DNA from: Hyalangium versicolor
Lineage (GTDB): Bacteria > Myxococcota > Myxococcia > Myxococcales > Myxococcaceae
Length of the DNA: 64,000 nt
Assembly: GCF_020103695.1 (NCBI RefSeq)
Contig: NZ_JAHXBF010000003.1
Location: forward strand, 496,001 to 560,000
Direction of reading: 5' to 3'
In this document: positions 1 through 9,038 of the stretch, in pieces
Numbering within the stretch: the first letter of the stretch is position 1
Layout: every line of letters begins with the position of its first letter
Notes under the pieces: model-generated
What the model saw: the letters and a program-made list of their open reading frames with translations, nothing else
Database searches by the model: none
What the model was told of the DNA's origin: nothing
Position numbers and translations under genes: made by a program

Positions 1-3000
1 GAGGATCTTGTCCGAGAAGAGAACGCCCTGGAGAGAACTCGTGGGATGACCTTCATAGGCGAAGGCGCCCATCTCCGTGCCATCCGAGGCGGCCATGCGG
101 ACCGGCGAGTTCTCGGTGGGGCGGAAGTCCGTGGCGCTGACCAGCAGCGGGTTGGCGGAGATGCCGCCGGCTCCCGGGCTGACGTAGGCGTAGTTGCCGA
201 CTCGATGTCCCCAGACGTTGTTGTGGTGGACCGAGCGCGTGGGGAGGGTGAGATCGTTGAAGTAGAGGCCGAAGGTGCCGCTCGAGGCGATGAGGTTGTC
301 GTGAAGGTCGACATCGCCGGAGAACTTGTTGATGAGGACGCCGCCCTCGGTGTTGCCGATGATGGAGTTATGCACCAGGGTGGCCGGTCCACCGAAGCTG
401 AGGGCGTACCGGCTGCCCGCGCTGGCGCCGCTGGTGTGCACCACGCTGGAGGTGAGCTCGACGGCGCCCCCGGTCGTGAGGATCGCCTGGGGACAGCTCC
501 GCAGGGTGCCGTGGGTGAAGGACAGCGTGCCGCCGGTGACGCGCAGGCACTCGGTGGTGGCTCCCTGAACGATGGAGTTGGCGAAGGTGGTGGTGCCGGA
601 ATTGACCACGCCATAGAGCCCCGCGTTGACGGTGGCGGAGTCGAAGGTGGCCGAGCCGCTCACGATGCGCACGCCATAGGCACCGGTCGCCATGAGGGTG
701 ATGGGCGACGTGCTGGTGCCCTGGGCGACGAGGGTGCCGTCGACGATGAGTTCGGTGCGTGCCGTGTCCACGCCGGAGCGCAGGCCATCGGCGGCGGGGA
801 GCATGAGGGAAGCGCCCGGAGCCAGGGTGAGGGTGACCCCCGCGCGGACAGTCAGGTCTCCATCCAGGGTGTTGGCACCGGTGAGGATCTTGTCCGAGAA
901 GAGGACTCCCATGAGGGCAGGGGTGGGGACGCCTGAATAGGTGAAGGCGCCGATATCGGTGCCATCCGAGGCGGCCAGACGCGCCGGAGAGTTCTCGGTG
1001 AGGTGGAAGTCCGAGGCGCTCACGAAGAGCGGGTGGGCGGAGATGCTGCCAGGGCCCAGCGTGCCGAGTTCGTTGCGGTAGTTGGTGACATGGTCCCAGA
1101 CGTTGTTGTGATGCAGGGTCTGGGTGGGGGCGGCGTTGCTGGTGAAGCTGATGCCCAAGCTGCCGTTGGACGTGATGAGGTTGTCATGGAAGTCCACGGC
1201 CCCGGAGAAGTTGCTGATCTGGATGGCGCCATAGGTGTTGCCGGTGATCGTGTTGTGGACCAGGGTGGTCGGAGCGCCCAACGCGATGGCGGCGCGGGAG
1301 CCGGAGCTGGAGCCACTGGCGCGCACCAGGTTGTTGCGGAGTTCGATGGTGCCGCCGAGAGCGAGGAGCGCTTGTGGGCAGCTCTGCAGGGTGCCGGAGG
1401 TGAAGGACAGCGTGCCACCGGTGACGCGCAGGCACTCGTTCGAGGCCCCCTGAACAGTGGAGTGGTGGAGGGTGGAGGAGCCGGCGCTGATCACGCCATA
1501 GAGGCCGGCGCTCAAGGTGGTGTACTCGAGGGTCGCCGAGCCCTGGACGCGGATGCCGTAGGCCCCGGTGGCGGTGAGGGTGGCGGGAGCCTCGCTGGTG
1601 CCTTGAACGGCCAGGGTGCCGTCGACGATGAGCTCGACGCGTGCCGTGTCCAGACCCGAGCGCAGGCCATCCGTGGACGCGAAGGTGAGGGAGGCGCCAG
1701 GAGCCAGGGTGAGGGTAACGCCGGGGCGGATGGTGAGATCTCCGTCCAGGGTGTTGGCGCCCGTGAGGAGCTTGTCGGAGAAGAGGATGCCCTGGAGCGA
1801 CGTGGTGGGCTGGCCCGCATACGCGAAGTCGAGGGCCCCCAGATCGGTGCCGTCCGAGGCGGCCATGCGGGCGGGAGAGTTCTCCGAGAGGTGGAAGTCC
1901 GAGCTGCTCACGAAGAGCGGGTTGGCGGAGATGCTGCCGGGCCCCGGGACGAGATAGGTGCTGAGGTTGAAGGTGCTGTGCCCCCAGAGATCATTGTGGT
2001 GGATCGAGAGGGTCGGGGGAGTCGAAGAGGGCGCGCTGATGCCGTAGGCGCCATTGGAGGCGATGATGTTGTCGGAGATCTCGACGTTGCCGGAGAAGGT
2101 GACGACCTGGACGCCGCCGTAGTTGTTGCTGGCGATGGTGTTGTGGACGAGGGTGGCCGTCGCTCGCAGGGAGAGGGCGTACCGGGAGCTGTTGGCACCA
2201 CTGGCTCGCACCAGATTGTGGCGGAACTCGGTGGTGCCTCCATCGGTGACGAGCGCGTAGGAGCAGTTCTGCAGGATGCCGTGGCTGAAGGAGGTGGTGC
2301 CCCCGGTCACGTTCAGGCAGGTATTGGAAGCCCCTTGGATCGTGGAGTTGATGAGGGTGGAAGTGCCGGAGCTGCGCACGCCGTAGAGTCCCGCGGCGAT
2401 GGTGACGGAGTTGAAGCTGGCCGAGCCCTGGACACGAACGCCATAGGCATTGGTGGCGGTGAGGGTGATGGGGGCGGCGGTGGTGCCCTGGGCGTTCAGC
2501 GTGCCATCGACGATGAGCTCGGTGCGTGCCGTGTCCAGGCCCGAGCGCTGGCCGTCCGTGGCTGCGAAGGTGAGGGAGGCGCCCGGAGCCAGGGTCAGGG
2601 TGGCACCGGGGCGGATGGTCAGGTCCCCAGCGAGCGTGTTGGAGCCGGTGAGCGTCTTGTCGGAGAAGAGGATGCCCTGAAGGGAAGGGCTGGGATCGCC
2701 GGTATAGGGGAAGGCTCCCAGATCGGACCCGTCCGAGGCCGCCATGCGTGCCGCGGAGAGCTCGGTGATGCGGAAATTGGGCGCGCCGACGAAGAACGGG
2801 TCGACAGAGATGCTGCCGGGGCCGGGGGTGACGCCGCTGGAGTAGTTCGTGCTGTGATTCCAGACGTCGTTGTACTGGACGGTTCGAGCGGGGCTGCTGG
2901 AGGAGGAGAAGAAGATGCCCTCGCTCGCGTTGGAACTGATGATGTTGTCGGTGAGGGTGACGGTGCCGGTGAAGACATTGACCTGGACGGCGCCGTAGGT

Positions 3001-3642
3001 GTTGCCCGTGATGGTGTTGTGGTTGAGCTGGGTCGTGGCCTGCAGGGCGATGGCGTGCTTGTAGGTGGCGCCACTCGTGGTGACCAGGCTCTGGCGGAGC
3101 GTGGTGCTCCCACCGTTGGTGACCAGGGCCTGGGTGCAGCTCCGCAAGGTGCCGGTGCTGAAGGTGGTGGTGCCTCCATCCACGTGGAGGCACTCCGTGG
3201 TGGCTCCCTGGATCGTGGTGCGGTTGAAGGTGGCGTTGCCGGTGCTGACCACGCCGAAGAGGCCGGCGTTGAGGGTGGCGTCATCGAAGGTGGCGGAGCC
3301 CAGGTTCAGGACTCGCACGCCGTACGCGCCCGTGGCGGTGAAGGTGATGGGCGAGGCGCTGGTGCCCTGGACGAGGAGCTTGCCCAAGACGATGAGCTCG
3401 GTCCGGGCCGGGTCCACCCCCGAACGCTGGCTGTCGGTCGTCGCGAAGGTGACCTGGACGCCGGGCTGGAGGGTCAGGGTGACGTTCGAGGGGATCGTGA
3501 CGTCCCCGGTGAGGACCCAGGGATTGCCAGCGGGCGTCCAGGTGGTGTTGCTGGAAAGAGTGCCAGACACGTCGGTGGCCAGCACGGTTGCGGGAATGAG
3601 GGCGGTGGCAAGAGCCAGCAGGCGAGCGGGAGACACGGCCAT
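1..3642 (-). CDS. Exported repetitive right-handed beta-helix protein (3' end outside window)
   Basis: The frame is open from ATG at 3642 to the left edge (1,214 codons, no stop), so the C-terminus is missing. Residues 1-22 are a signal peptide (hydrophobic LLALATALIPATVLA, cleavage after VLA). The rest is built of repeats of about 294 residues. Each has a TLAPGASLTF-type strand segment, a TARTELIVDGTL segment, runs of short Asn/Gly/Thr-rich coils (NTITGNTYGAVQV, DNIISSN) and an ending like NPLFV-x-DFHL-x-ENSPARMAASDGT. This pattern is typical of parallel beta-helix (pectate-lyase fold) proteins of the cell surface. No catalytic residues could be assigned. It lies 113 bp downstream of tag on the same strand. 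Ligand and function are unknown; adhesin, polysaccharide binding or passive surface protein are all possible. Confidence 0.82.
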   Translation of the reverse strand, partial: MAVSPARLLALATALIPATVLATDVSGTLSSNTTWTPAGNPWVLTGDVTIPSNVTLTLQPGVQVTFATTDSQRSGVDPARTELIVLGKLLVQGTSASPITFTATGAYGVRVLNLGSATFDDATLNAGLFGVVSTGNATFNRTTIQGATTECLHVDGGTTTFSTGTLRSCTQALVTNGGSTTLRQSLVTTSGATYKHAIALQATTQLNHNTITGNTYGAVQVNVFTGTVTLTDNIISSNASEGIFFSSSSSPARTVQYNDVWNHSTNYSSGVTPGPGSISVDPFFVGAPNFRITELSAARMAASDGSDLGAFPYTGDPSPSLQGILFSDKTLTGSNTLAGDLTIRPGATLTLAPGASLTFAATDGQRSGLDTARTELIVDGTLNAQGTTAAPITLTATNAYGVRVQGSASFNSVTIAAGLYGVRSSGTSTLINSTIQGASNTCLNVTGGTTSFSHGILQNCSYALVTDGGTTEFRHNLVRASGANSSRYALSLRATATLVHNTIASNNYGGVQVVTFSGNVEISDNIIASNGAYGISAPSSTPPTLSIHHNDLWGHSTFNLSTYLVPGPGSISANPLFVSSSDFHLSENSPARMAASDGTDLGALDFAYAGQPTTSLQGILFSDKLLTGANTLDGDLTIRPGVTLTLAPGASLTFASTDGLRSGLDTARVELIVDGTLAVQGTSEAPATLTATGAYGIRVQGSATLEYTTLSAGLYGVISAGSSTLHHSTVQGASNECLRVTGGTLSFTSGTLQSCPQALLALGGTIELRNNLVRASGSSSGSRAAIALGAPTTLVHNTITGNTYGAIQISNFSGAVDFHDNLITSNGSLGISFTSNAAPTQTLHHNNVWDHVTNYRNELGTLGPGSISAHPLFVSASDFHLTENSPARLAASDGTDIGAFTYSGVPTPALMGVLFSDKILTGANTLDGDLTVRAGVTLTLAPGASLMLPAADGLRSGVDTARTELIVDGTLVAQGTSTSPITLMATGAYGVRIVSGSATFDSATVNAGLYGVVNSGTTTFANSIVQGATTECLRVTGGTLSFTHGTLRSCPQAILTTGGAVELTSSVVHTSGASAGSRYALSFGGPATLVHNSIIGNTEGGVLINKFSGDVDLHDNLIASSGTFGLYFNDLTLPTRSVHHNNVWGHRVGNYAYVSPGAGGISANPLLVSATDFRPTENSPVRMAASDGTEMGAFAYEGHPTSSLQGVLFSDKIL
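7..2658 (-). repeat. Tandem 882-885 bp coding repeats of the beta-helix gene
   Basis: The same in-frame segment encoding FSDK recurs at about 2656, 1771, 889 and 7, giving unit lengths of 885, 882 and 882 bp. The neighbouring segments (TLTLAPGASL, RSG-x-DTARTELIVDGTL, HHNNVW, ENSPARMAASDGT) repeat in step. A shorter N-terminal unit precedes the first. The repeat number in the whole gene cannot be seen because the gene runs off the window. Confidence 0.85.
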
Positions 3643-3755
3643 TCCTTTCGCGCGCTCCGGCTATGAGCGCGGCGAAGAGCGATGTCCGCAAGGTAACAGA
3701 GCTGACGTGTCGGTGGCCCGCGCTCGCGCTGCGGAACCCAGCCGGCGCTCGCGCT

Positions 3756-4352
3756 TCAGACCTTGCGTTCACGGCGCGCCCGGGTCCGGGGCGCGCTCTC
3801 CGTGAAGCGGCGAAAGCAGCTCTCGGCGTGGTCATTCACGATGCCCACCGCTTGCATCCAGGCATAGACGATCGTGGGACCCACGAACTTGAAGCCGCGC
3901 TTCTTGAGGTCCTTCGAGATTCGCACGGAGAGCGCTGTTTGGGCTGGGACCGTGCGGCCATCGCCTTGGAGCACCTTGCCGTCCGTGAAGGACCAGCAGA
4001 AATCCCCGAAGCTCTCGCCGCGCTGCTCCATGTCACAGTAGATGCGCGCCCCGCCGATGGTGGCCTCGATCTTGGCTCGCGAGCGGATGATGCCGGGATT
4101 CTTCAGCAGGCGCTGGATGTCGGCTTCCCTGAAGCGGGCCACCGCGTGGGGATCGAATTGAGCGAAGACTTCACGGAACGTATCCCGCTTGCGCAGGACC
4201 GTGATCCAGGCGAGCCCCGCCTGAAAGCCCTCTAGCATCAGTTGCTCCCAGAGCGCGCGTGGGTCTCGCTCTGGCACGCCCCATTCACGGTCGTGGTAAT
4301 CGCGCAGCAACTCGTCGCTCGATGCCCAGCCGCAGCGTCCCCGTTGATCCAT
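3756..4352 (-). CDS. tag: DNA-3-methyladenine glycosylase I
   Basis: It excises 3-methyladenine (and 3-methylguanine) from alkylated DNA in base-excision repair, in the cytoplasm. The 198-residue product has the usual Tag length and pattern: RCGWASSDELLRDYHDREWGVP at the N-terminus, LEGFQAGLAWITVL with the conserved Glu41 and Trp49, KKRGFKFVGPT, and VNDH near the end. The four zinc ligands of the family are present as Cys7, His20, His175 and Cys179. The start at 4352 is preceded by AGGAG 6-7 nt upstream; a longer in-frame start at 4424 would extend to within 18 bp of the LysR stop codon and has no support. It lies 53 bp downstream of the LysR gene and could be read from the same transcript. 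Confidence 0.95.
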   Translation of the reverse strand: MDQRGRCGWASSDELLRDYHDREWGVPERDPRALWEQLMLEGFQAGLAWITVLRKRDTFREVFAQFDPHAVARFREADIQRLLKNPGIIRSRAKIEATIGGARIYCDMEQRGESFGDFCWSFTDGKVLQGDGRTVPAQTALSVRISKDLKKRGFKFVGPTIVYAWMQAVGIVNDHAESCFRRFTESAPRTRARRERKV

Positions 4353-4405
4353 GGATTCTCCTGTCTCCTCATCTTGAAGCGGCTCGCGGGGTGAGCATCG
4401 CCCCG

Positions 4406-5323
4406 TCAACGAGACCAACGCCATGCGGGAGTCGACAGCTGGTCGGCAAGGAAATTCGCGAGCGCCTCGATCTTGGCCGGGCGCACGCGGGCCGTGGGCG
4501 TGACGAAGTACAGGCCGCCCTTCTGGAGCGTCCAGTCCTCCAGGATCGTCTCCAGCCTCCCATCGCGGAGGTACTCACTGGCGATGAACTCCGGCATCTC
4601 CGCGACGGCGAGGCCCGCGAGCACGGTGGGTACCAGGGCATCCGCGTTCGTGACGCGAAGCCGCCCCGTGGGCGTGATCACAGCCTCGTCTCCCTCGGCA
4701 TTGGCAAGCCGCCAGGCATCGCTCTTCGCGCGATAGGCGTAACCCAGGCAGTCGCGCACGTTCAGATCGCGAGGGTGCTTTGGACGGCCATGCCGCTCGA
4801 GGTAGCTCGGTGCCGCGACGATGAAGCGAGAGACCGGGCAGAGTCGTCGCGCGACCAGGGCGGGGTCCAGGAGCACTGCGATCCGCAGTGCCGCGTCGAA
4901 GCCTTGTCCCACCAGATCCACGGTTGCATCCGAGAGGTGGAGATCGATGGATACTTCCGGATAGGCGCGGAAGAACTCTGGCAGGAGCGGTGCCACCCAG
5001 CGCAGCCCGAATGACATGGGCACCGCCAGGCGGATGAGGCCTCGTGGCCGGGCGGACAGCTCCCGCGCCGCATCCTCCACCTCCTTGGCGTCGCGATAGA
5101 TGCGGCTCGCGCTTTCGGCGACCGCGCGTCCGAACGCCGTCAGTGCCAGCTTCCTCGAGGTGCGGTTGAAGAGGCGCGCTCCGAGCCGCTCCTCCAGTCG
5201 GCTGACGCCACGAGAGACCGTCGCGACAGACAGGCCCATGGCGCGTGCTGCCGCCGCGAACGAGCGCTCCTCCGCCACCTTGGCGAACATCGCCAACCCT
5301 TCGAAATCCGGCAGTTTCGACAT
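4406..5323 (-). CDS. LysR-family transcriptional regulator
   Basis: The product (about 305 aa) has an N-terminal winged helix-turn-helix (residues ~5-62, with FAAAARAMGLSVATVSRGVSRLEERLGARLFNR as the recognition region) and a LysR substrate-binding domain (~90-295). The DNA-binding sequence with AVSRGVSRLE-like spacing belongs to the common DsdC/AaeR-like subgroup. ATG codons occur at 5329 and 5323. GCAGGA abuts the first but is 6 nt from the second, so 5323 is preferred. It is divergent from the alpha/beta hydrolase gene at 5417 with about 93 bp between them, the classic arrangement for a LysR protein controlling its neighbour. The inducer is unknown. Confidence 0.9.
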   Translation of the reverse strand: MSKLPDFEGLAMFAKVAEERSFAAAARAMGLSVATVSRGVSRLEERLGARLFNRTSRKLALTAFGRAVAESASRIYRDAKEVEDAARELSARPRGLIRLAVPMSFGLRWVAPLLPEFFRAYPEVSIDLHLSDATVDLVGQGFDAALRIAVLLDPALVARRLCPVSRFIVAAPSYLERHGRPKHPRDLNVRDCLGYAYRAKSDAWRLANAEGDEAVITPTGRLRVTNADALVPTVLAGLAVAEMPEFIASEYLRDGRLETILEDWTLQKGGLYFVTPTARVRPAKIEALANFLADQLSTPAWRWSR

Positions 5324-5416
5324 CGACATTCCTGCAACGATGCTTTGCAGGCCTTTCTATTTCGGGAAGGTGGGGGTGTCGATACCTCTGCGGCCATCTC
5401 GCAGCAGGAACTCCCC

Positions 5417-6400
5417 ATGAAGATCCGCACCGCACTGGCCGCTCTGACGTTCGCTTCCACGCTCTCGTTTTCCATCCTGGCCCAGGCCGCTCCGAAGCAA
5501 GGCGCGGCCGTGTCCGACGCAGCACTGGTCCGCACGCTCCCAGGCTTCGCGAATGGCGAGGCAACCGTGAACGGCGTGCGGCTCCATTACGTCGCAGGAG
5601 GGCAGGGATCGCCCGTGGTGCTCCTGCCGGGCTGGCCGGAGACCTGGTGGGCCTTCCACAAGATCATGCCCGCGCTCGCCAAGGAGCATCGGGTGATCTC
5701 GGTCGACTTGCGCGGGATGGGCAGCTCCGACAAGCCAGCGGGGGGCTACGAGAAGAAGGCGATGGCCCAGGACATCTTCGAACTGGTTCGCCAACTCGGC
5801 TACGACAAGGTCGACGTCGTCGGTCACGATATCGGCGCGCAGGTCGCGTTCAGCTTCGCGGCCAATCATCCGGAGGCGGCGCGCAAGATCGTTCTGCTGG
5901 ACGTGCCACACCCGGACGCTCAGCTCGCCACCTGGCCGTTGCTTCCGGCTGTGGGCACCTTCGGCGACAAGATCGACGAAGCCCATCCCTTCGCATGGTG
6001 GTTTGCCTTCCATCAGGTGAAGGGCCTGCCCGAGCAGATCCTGGAAGGGCGCCAGCACCTCGAGCAGGAATGGTTCTTCCGCTACCTGCTCAAGGACGAG
6101 AGCGCCATCGATGCGCGTGATCGCGCGGTCTATGCCGCTGCTTATTCCAGCCGGGATGCGATCCGGGCGGGAAACGCCTGGTACCAGGCCTTTCCGCAGG
6201 ACATCGTCGATGACGGGACCTACTCCAAGCTGACGATGCCGGTGCTCGCCCTGGGAGGTCCGGGCTACGGCTGGTTGAAGGCGACCCTCTCGGGCAAGGC
6301 CACGGATTTGCGAGCGATCAAGGTCGAGGGCAGCGGGCACTTCATTGCCGAAGAGAAGCCCGAGGCCACCGTCGGCTATCTCACCGACTTCCTGAAGTAG
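5417..6400 (+). CDS. Exported alpha/beta hydrolase (epoxide hydrolase / dehalogenase type)
   Basis: The 327-residue protein starts with a Sec signal peptide (MKIRTALAALTFASTLSFSILAQA, cleavage near residue 24). The start at 5417 follows AGGA with about 8 nt spacing; an in-frame ATG at 5345 would destroy the signal peptide. The alpha/beta hydrolase core shows the oxyanion region LLPGWPETWWAF, a nucleophile elbow VGHDIGA with Asp138 rather than Ser, and a C-terminal GSGHF with His308. An Asp nucleophile is typical of epoxide hydrolases and haloacid/haloalkane dehalogenases. The substrate is unknown. It is 37 bp upstream of a second hydrolase on the same strand and divergent from the LysR gene, which probably regulates both. 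Confidence 0.88.
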   Translation: MKIRTALAALTFASTLSFSILAQAAPKQGAAVSDAALVRTLPGFANGEATVNGVRLHYVAGGQGSPVVLLPGWPETWWAFHKIMPALAKEHRVISVDLRGMGSSDKPAGGYEKKAMAQDIFELVRQLGYDKVDVVGHDIGAQVAFSFAANHPEAARKIVLLDVPHPDAQLATWPLLPAVGTFGDKIDEAHPFAWWFAFHQVKGLPEQILEGRQHLEQEWFFRYLLKDESAIDARDRAVYAAAYSSRDAIRAGNAWYQAFPQDIVDDGTYSKLTMPVLALGGPGYGWLKATLSGKATDLRAIKVEGSGHFIAEEKPEATVGYLTDFLK

Positions 6401-6437
6401 CCACCGCGGCCTTCCATCTTCAGGTACGGAGCAGCTC

Positions 6438-7718
6438 ATGAGCGACATCGACACCCAGCCGAGCCTTTCCTCCCGCCGCCAACTGCTGCAGCTGCTGGCA
6501 GGGGCGTCAGCCGTTGCCATCGTTGGGGGCGAGATGGTCGCCGAGGCGGCGGGAGCGGCCACGGACCGAGCTACCGCCCAGGTGACTCCCTTTCGCGTCT
6601 CGATTCCCCAAGCCGCGCTCAACGATCTCAAGCGCCGGTTGGCGGCGACGCGGTGGCCCGAGCGCGAGACGGTGAACGACTGGTCACAGGGTGTCCCCCT
6701 GGCCAAGGCGCAGGCGCTGATCGCCTACTGGCGAGACCGTTATGATTGGCGGAAGTTCGAGGCGCGGCTGAATGCCTTTCCCCAGTTCCGCACCCAGATC
6801 GACGGGCTCGGCATTCACTTCCTGCACGTCAGGTCTCCCCATCCCAACGCTTTGCCCATCATCCTCACCCATGGCTGGCCCGGCTCGATCGTCGAGTTCC
6901 TGAAGATCATCGGCCCTCTGACCGAGCCCACGCGTTACGGCGGAAGGGCGGAGGATGCCTTCCACGTCGTGATCCCCTCGCTCCCGGGATTTGGCTTCTC
7001 CGACAAGCCCGCGGAGACGGGCTGGGATGTGGTGCGCATCGCGAAGGCGTGGGGTGTCCTGATGCAGCGGTTGGGGTACACGAAGTGGGTGGCTCAGGGC
7101 GGGGATTGGGGCTCGGGGGTCACCCATGCGCTGGGTCATCTCCGTCCGGAGGGGCTGGTCGCGGCGCACGTCAACTGGCCGCTCGTGTTTCCAGAGACGC
7201 TGCCGGAGGCTCCGACGCCCGAGGAGAAGGCCGCGATCGACGCCGCCGGATATTTCGCGAACGAGCAGTTCGGCTACTTCAAGGAGCAGGCCACGCGCCC
7301 GCAGACGATCGGCTATGCCCTGGCGGACTCACCGGCAGGGCAGGCGCTGTGGATCTACGAGAAGTTCCAGGCCTGGACCGACAACAAGGGCAATCCCGAG
7401 GACGCCTTGTCGATGGACGAGATGCTCGACAACATCACGCTGTACTGGCTGACCGACACGGCAGCCTCCTCGGCGCGGATCTATTGGCAGAACTCGCGGG
7501 GGAAGCCTTCTGGCTTCTCGGCGGGGCACATCGAGCTGCCCATGGCGGCGACGATCTTCCCTCGGGAACTCTACCGAGCGCCCCGGCGCTGGGCCGAGGC
7601 GGTGTGGCCCCACCTGATCTACTGGGGTGAAGTTGACAAGGGCGGGCACTTCGCCGCCTTCGAGCAGCCGACGCTGTTCGCGGACGAGCTGCGCAAGGCG
7701 TTCCGAACCATCCGGTAG
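6438..7718 (+). CDS. Exported epoxide hydrolase with EHN domain
   Basis: The product (426 aa) begins with a Tat-like signal: SSRRQLLQLLAGASAVAIV places two Arg before a hydrophobic stretch, and cleavage is likely near AEAAGA. Residues ~50-155 match the epoxide hydrolase N-terminal domain (TPFRVSIPQAALNDLKRRLAATRWPE). The alpha/beta core follows, with HGWPGS (oxyanion Trp-Pro), QGGDWGS with nucleophile Asp223, and GGHFAAFEQP with His404. These are the features of microsomal/juvenile-hormone-type epoxide hydrolases, which open epoxides to diols. GGAG sits 7 nt before the ATG. It probably forms an operon with the preceding hydrolase. The physiological epoxide cannot be told from sequence. Confidence 0.92.
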   Translation: MSDIDTQPSLSSRRQLLQLLAGASAVAIVGGEMVAEAAGAATDRATAQVTPFRVSIPQAALNDLKRRLAATRWPERETVNDWSQGVPLAKAQALIAYWRDRYDWRKFEARLNAFPQFRTQIDGLGIHFLHVRSPHPNALPIILTHGWPGSIVEFLKIIGPLTEPTRYGGRAEDAFHVVIPSLPGFGFSDKPAETGWDVVRIAKAWGVLMQRLGYTKWVAQGGDWGSGVTHALGHLRPEGLVAAHVNWPLVFPETLPEAPTPEEKAAIDAAGYFANEQFGYFKEQATRPQTIGYALADSPAGQALWIYEKFQAWTDNKGNPEDALSMDEMLDNITLYWLTDTAASSARIYWQNSRGKPSGFSAGHIELPMAATIFPRELYRAPRRWAEAVWPHLIYWGEVDKGGHFAAFEQPTLFADELRKAFRTIR

Positions 7719-7776
7719 GGGGAGGGAGATCTCGCATCTTCGAGGGAGCAATGCGCAGGCCGTACACGGCGCGGTA

Positions 7777-9018
7777 TTACACCACCGGGCCTCCCCCGAC
7801 GCGGGACAGGTGTCCGTGGCCCTCCTGGTCGAATCGCCGTAGCAACTCGTCCTGGCCCTGCTTGCCGTGCTCCAGGAGATAGGCCAGCTCCGTTGGCAGC
7901 AGCGCCTTGACGGTGACGAGCCGCACCTCTCCGGACGGTATGGTGAAGCTCCGGGGGAGCACACTCGGCTCCATGCCCAGCAGCACACCCACCCTGCCAT
8001 CCTGGGTAACGAGCGACTGGGGCATGCCCTTGCCGGAGACCTCCATGGACATCAAGCCCGTCTTCACCTTCTCGCGCACCTGCTCGTGCTCCGCCACCTC
8101 ATCCGCCACCCGCTCCATGAGCAGCAGAGGCCAGCTCTTCTCGGCCTCCTGGAGGGCCTCGTTCGTCTCCAGGGCCAACTCCAGGCCGAAACCCACGGAC
8201 GGCTCCGCGCGGTCCGCGAAGAAGTCCGAGAGTCCGTCCGTCACCAGCAGGGTACGCCCACCTGGGCGATGGATGATGCGCCAGACCTGGCGTCGGGCGG
8301 GCCATGAGCCACCCACGACGATAGGGATGATGGCTTCCTCGCCCAACCGTCCGAGCGTGCGCCAGAAGGCCTCGCGGGCAGCGTCCGTCTGCTCTCGCAG
8401 CTCGATGAGTCTCCGGTTCCGTTCGCGCTCCTCCGGGCTGATGGCGCTCGGGCCAGTGACCTCCTTGAACTTCATGCCCGTGACGCCCGCGCGCTCCAGC
8501 GCTTCCTTGATGTCCTCGGAAACAATGAGCGCCACCGTCCACCCCCAGGTGCGGAAGACCTTGGCGTGACCTACCTTCGTGGGATCGATGCGCATGCCGT
8601 ACACGTCCCGGTACTGCCCAACCTTCTCAGGTCTTCCATCCTCTGGCGTCCAATGCTCCACCTCCTCTGAGGCCTTGTCATCGATACACCGGACAAGCCG
8701 TGTGGCAACGAGGATGCAGAACGGGTCTGGCTGGCCTTGGATGTCCACCGGAAGAACCTGAACGTCACGTGGGGCCAGCTCGGTGAAGACGGAAGCCACC
8801 CTGACGTGAATGACCGGGATGCTGAAACCTGCAAGGGTGAAGTCGAGAGCCCTGCCCGGACGGCCGATGGGAATCTTCAATCGTCCCGGGTCTGGGACCG
8901 GCATGCCCTCTCTGAACATCCATGGGTTTTCTACCTCCCGGCCCTGTGGATCCGTGGGGTTGCCAAGATCCCACCCCCCAGAGCCCTCAACCTCTTGGGA
9001 CAGCTCGAAGTACTTCAT
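7777..9018 (-). CDS. Two-domain immunity protein: Imm11 (DUF1629) + suppressor-of-fused-like domain
   Basis: The 413-residue cytoplasmic-looking protein has no signal peptide. Residues ~1-190 resemble the Imm11/DUF1629 family of myxobacteria (MKYFELS start, WDLG, ENPW, GRPGRALDFTLAG, VRCIDDKASEEVE). Residues ~200-400 resemble a SUFU domain (RTLLVTDGLSDFF followed by GFGLELALE), a fold widely used by bacterial immunity proteins. The start at 9018 is preferred because the family begins MKYFELS; an upstream in-frame ATG at 9135 would overlap the toxin gene. It lies 20 bp downstream of the SitA-like toxin gene and should protect the cell against it. Which domain binds the toxin is unknown. Family names are from memory of the motifs. 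Confidence 0.78.
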   Translation of the reverse strand: MKYFELSQEVEGSGGWDLGNPTDPQGREVENPWMFREGMPVPDPGRLKIPIGRPGRALDFTLAGFSIPVIHVRVASVFTELAPRDVQVLPVDIQGQPDPFCILVATRLVRCIDDKASEEVEHWTPEDGRPEKVGQYRDVYGMRIDPTKVGHAKVFRTWGWTVALIVSEDIKEALERAGVTGMKFKEVTGPSAISPEERERNRRLIELREQTDAAREAFWRTLGRLGEEAIIPIVVGGSWPARRQVWRIIHRPGGRTLLVTDGLSDFFADRAEPSVGFGLELALETNEALQEAEKSWPLLLMERVADEVAEHEQVREKVKTGLMSMEVSGKGMPQSLVTQDGRVGVLLGMEPSVLPRSFTIPSGEVRLVTVKALLPTELAYLLEHGKQGQDELLRRFDQEGHGHLSRVGGGPVV

Positions 9019-9038
9019 CGGGATGATGGTCCTCTCCG

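Noticed and set aside
1003..3666. 887-codon open frame on the plus strand
   Set aside because: Its protein is an Ala/Gly/Glu/Val-rich string without domains, and it mirrors codon-by-codon the minus-strand beta-helix gene, which has a signal peptide and repeats.
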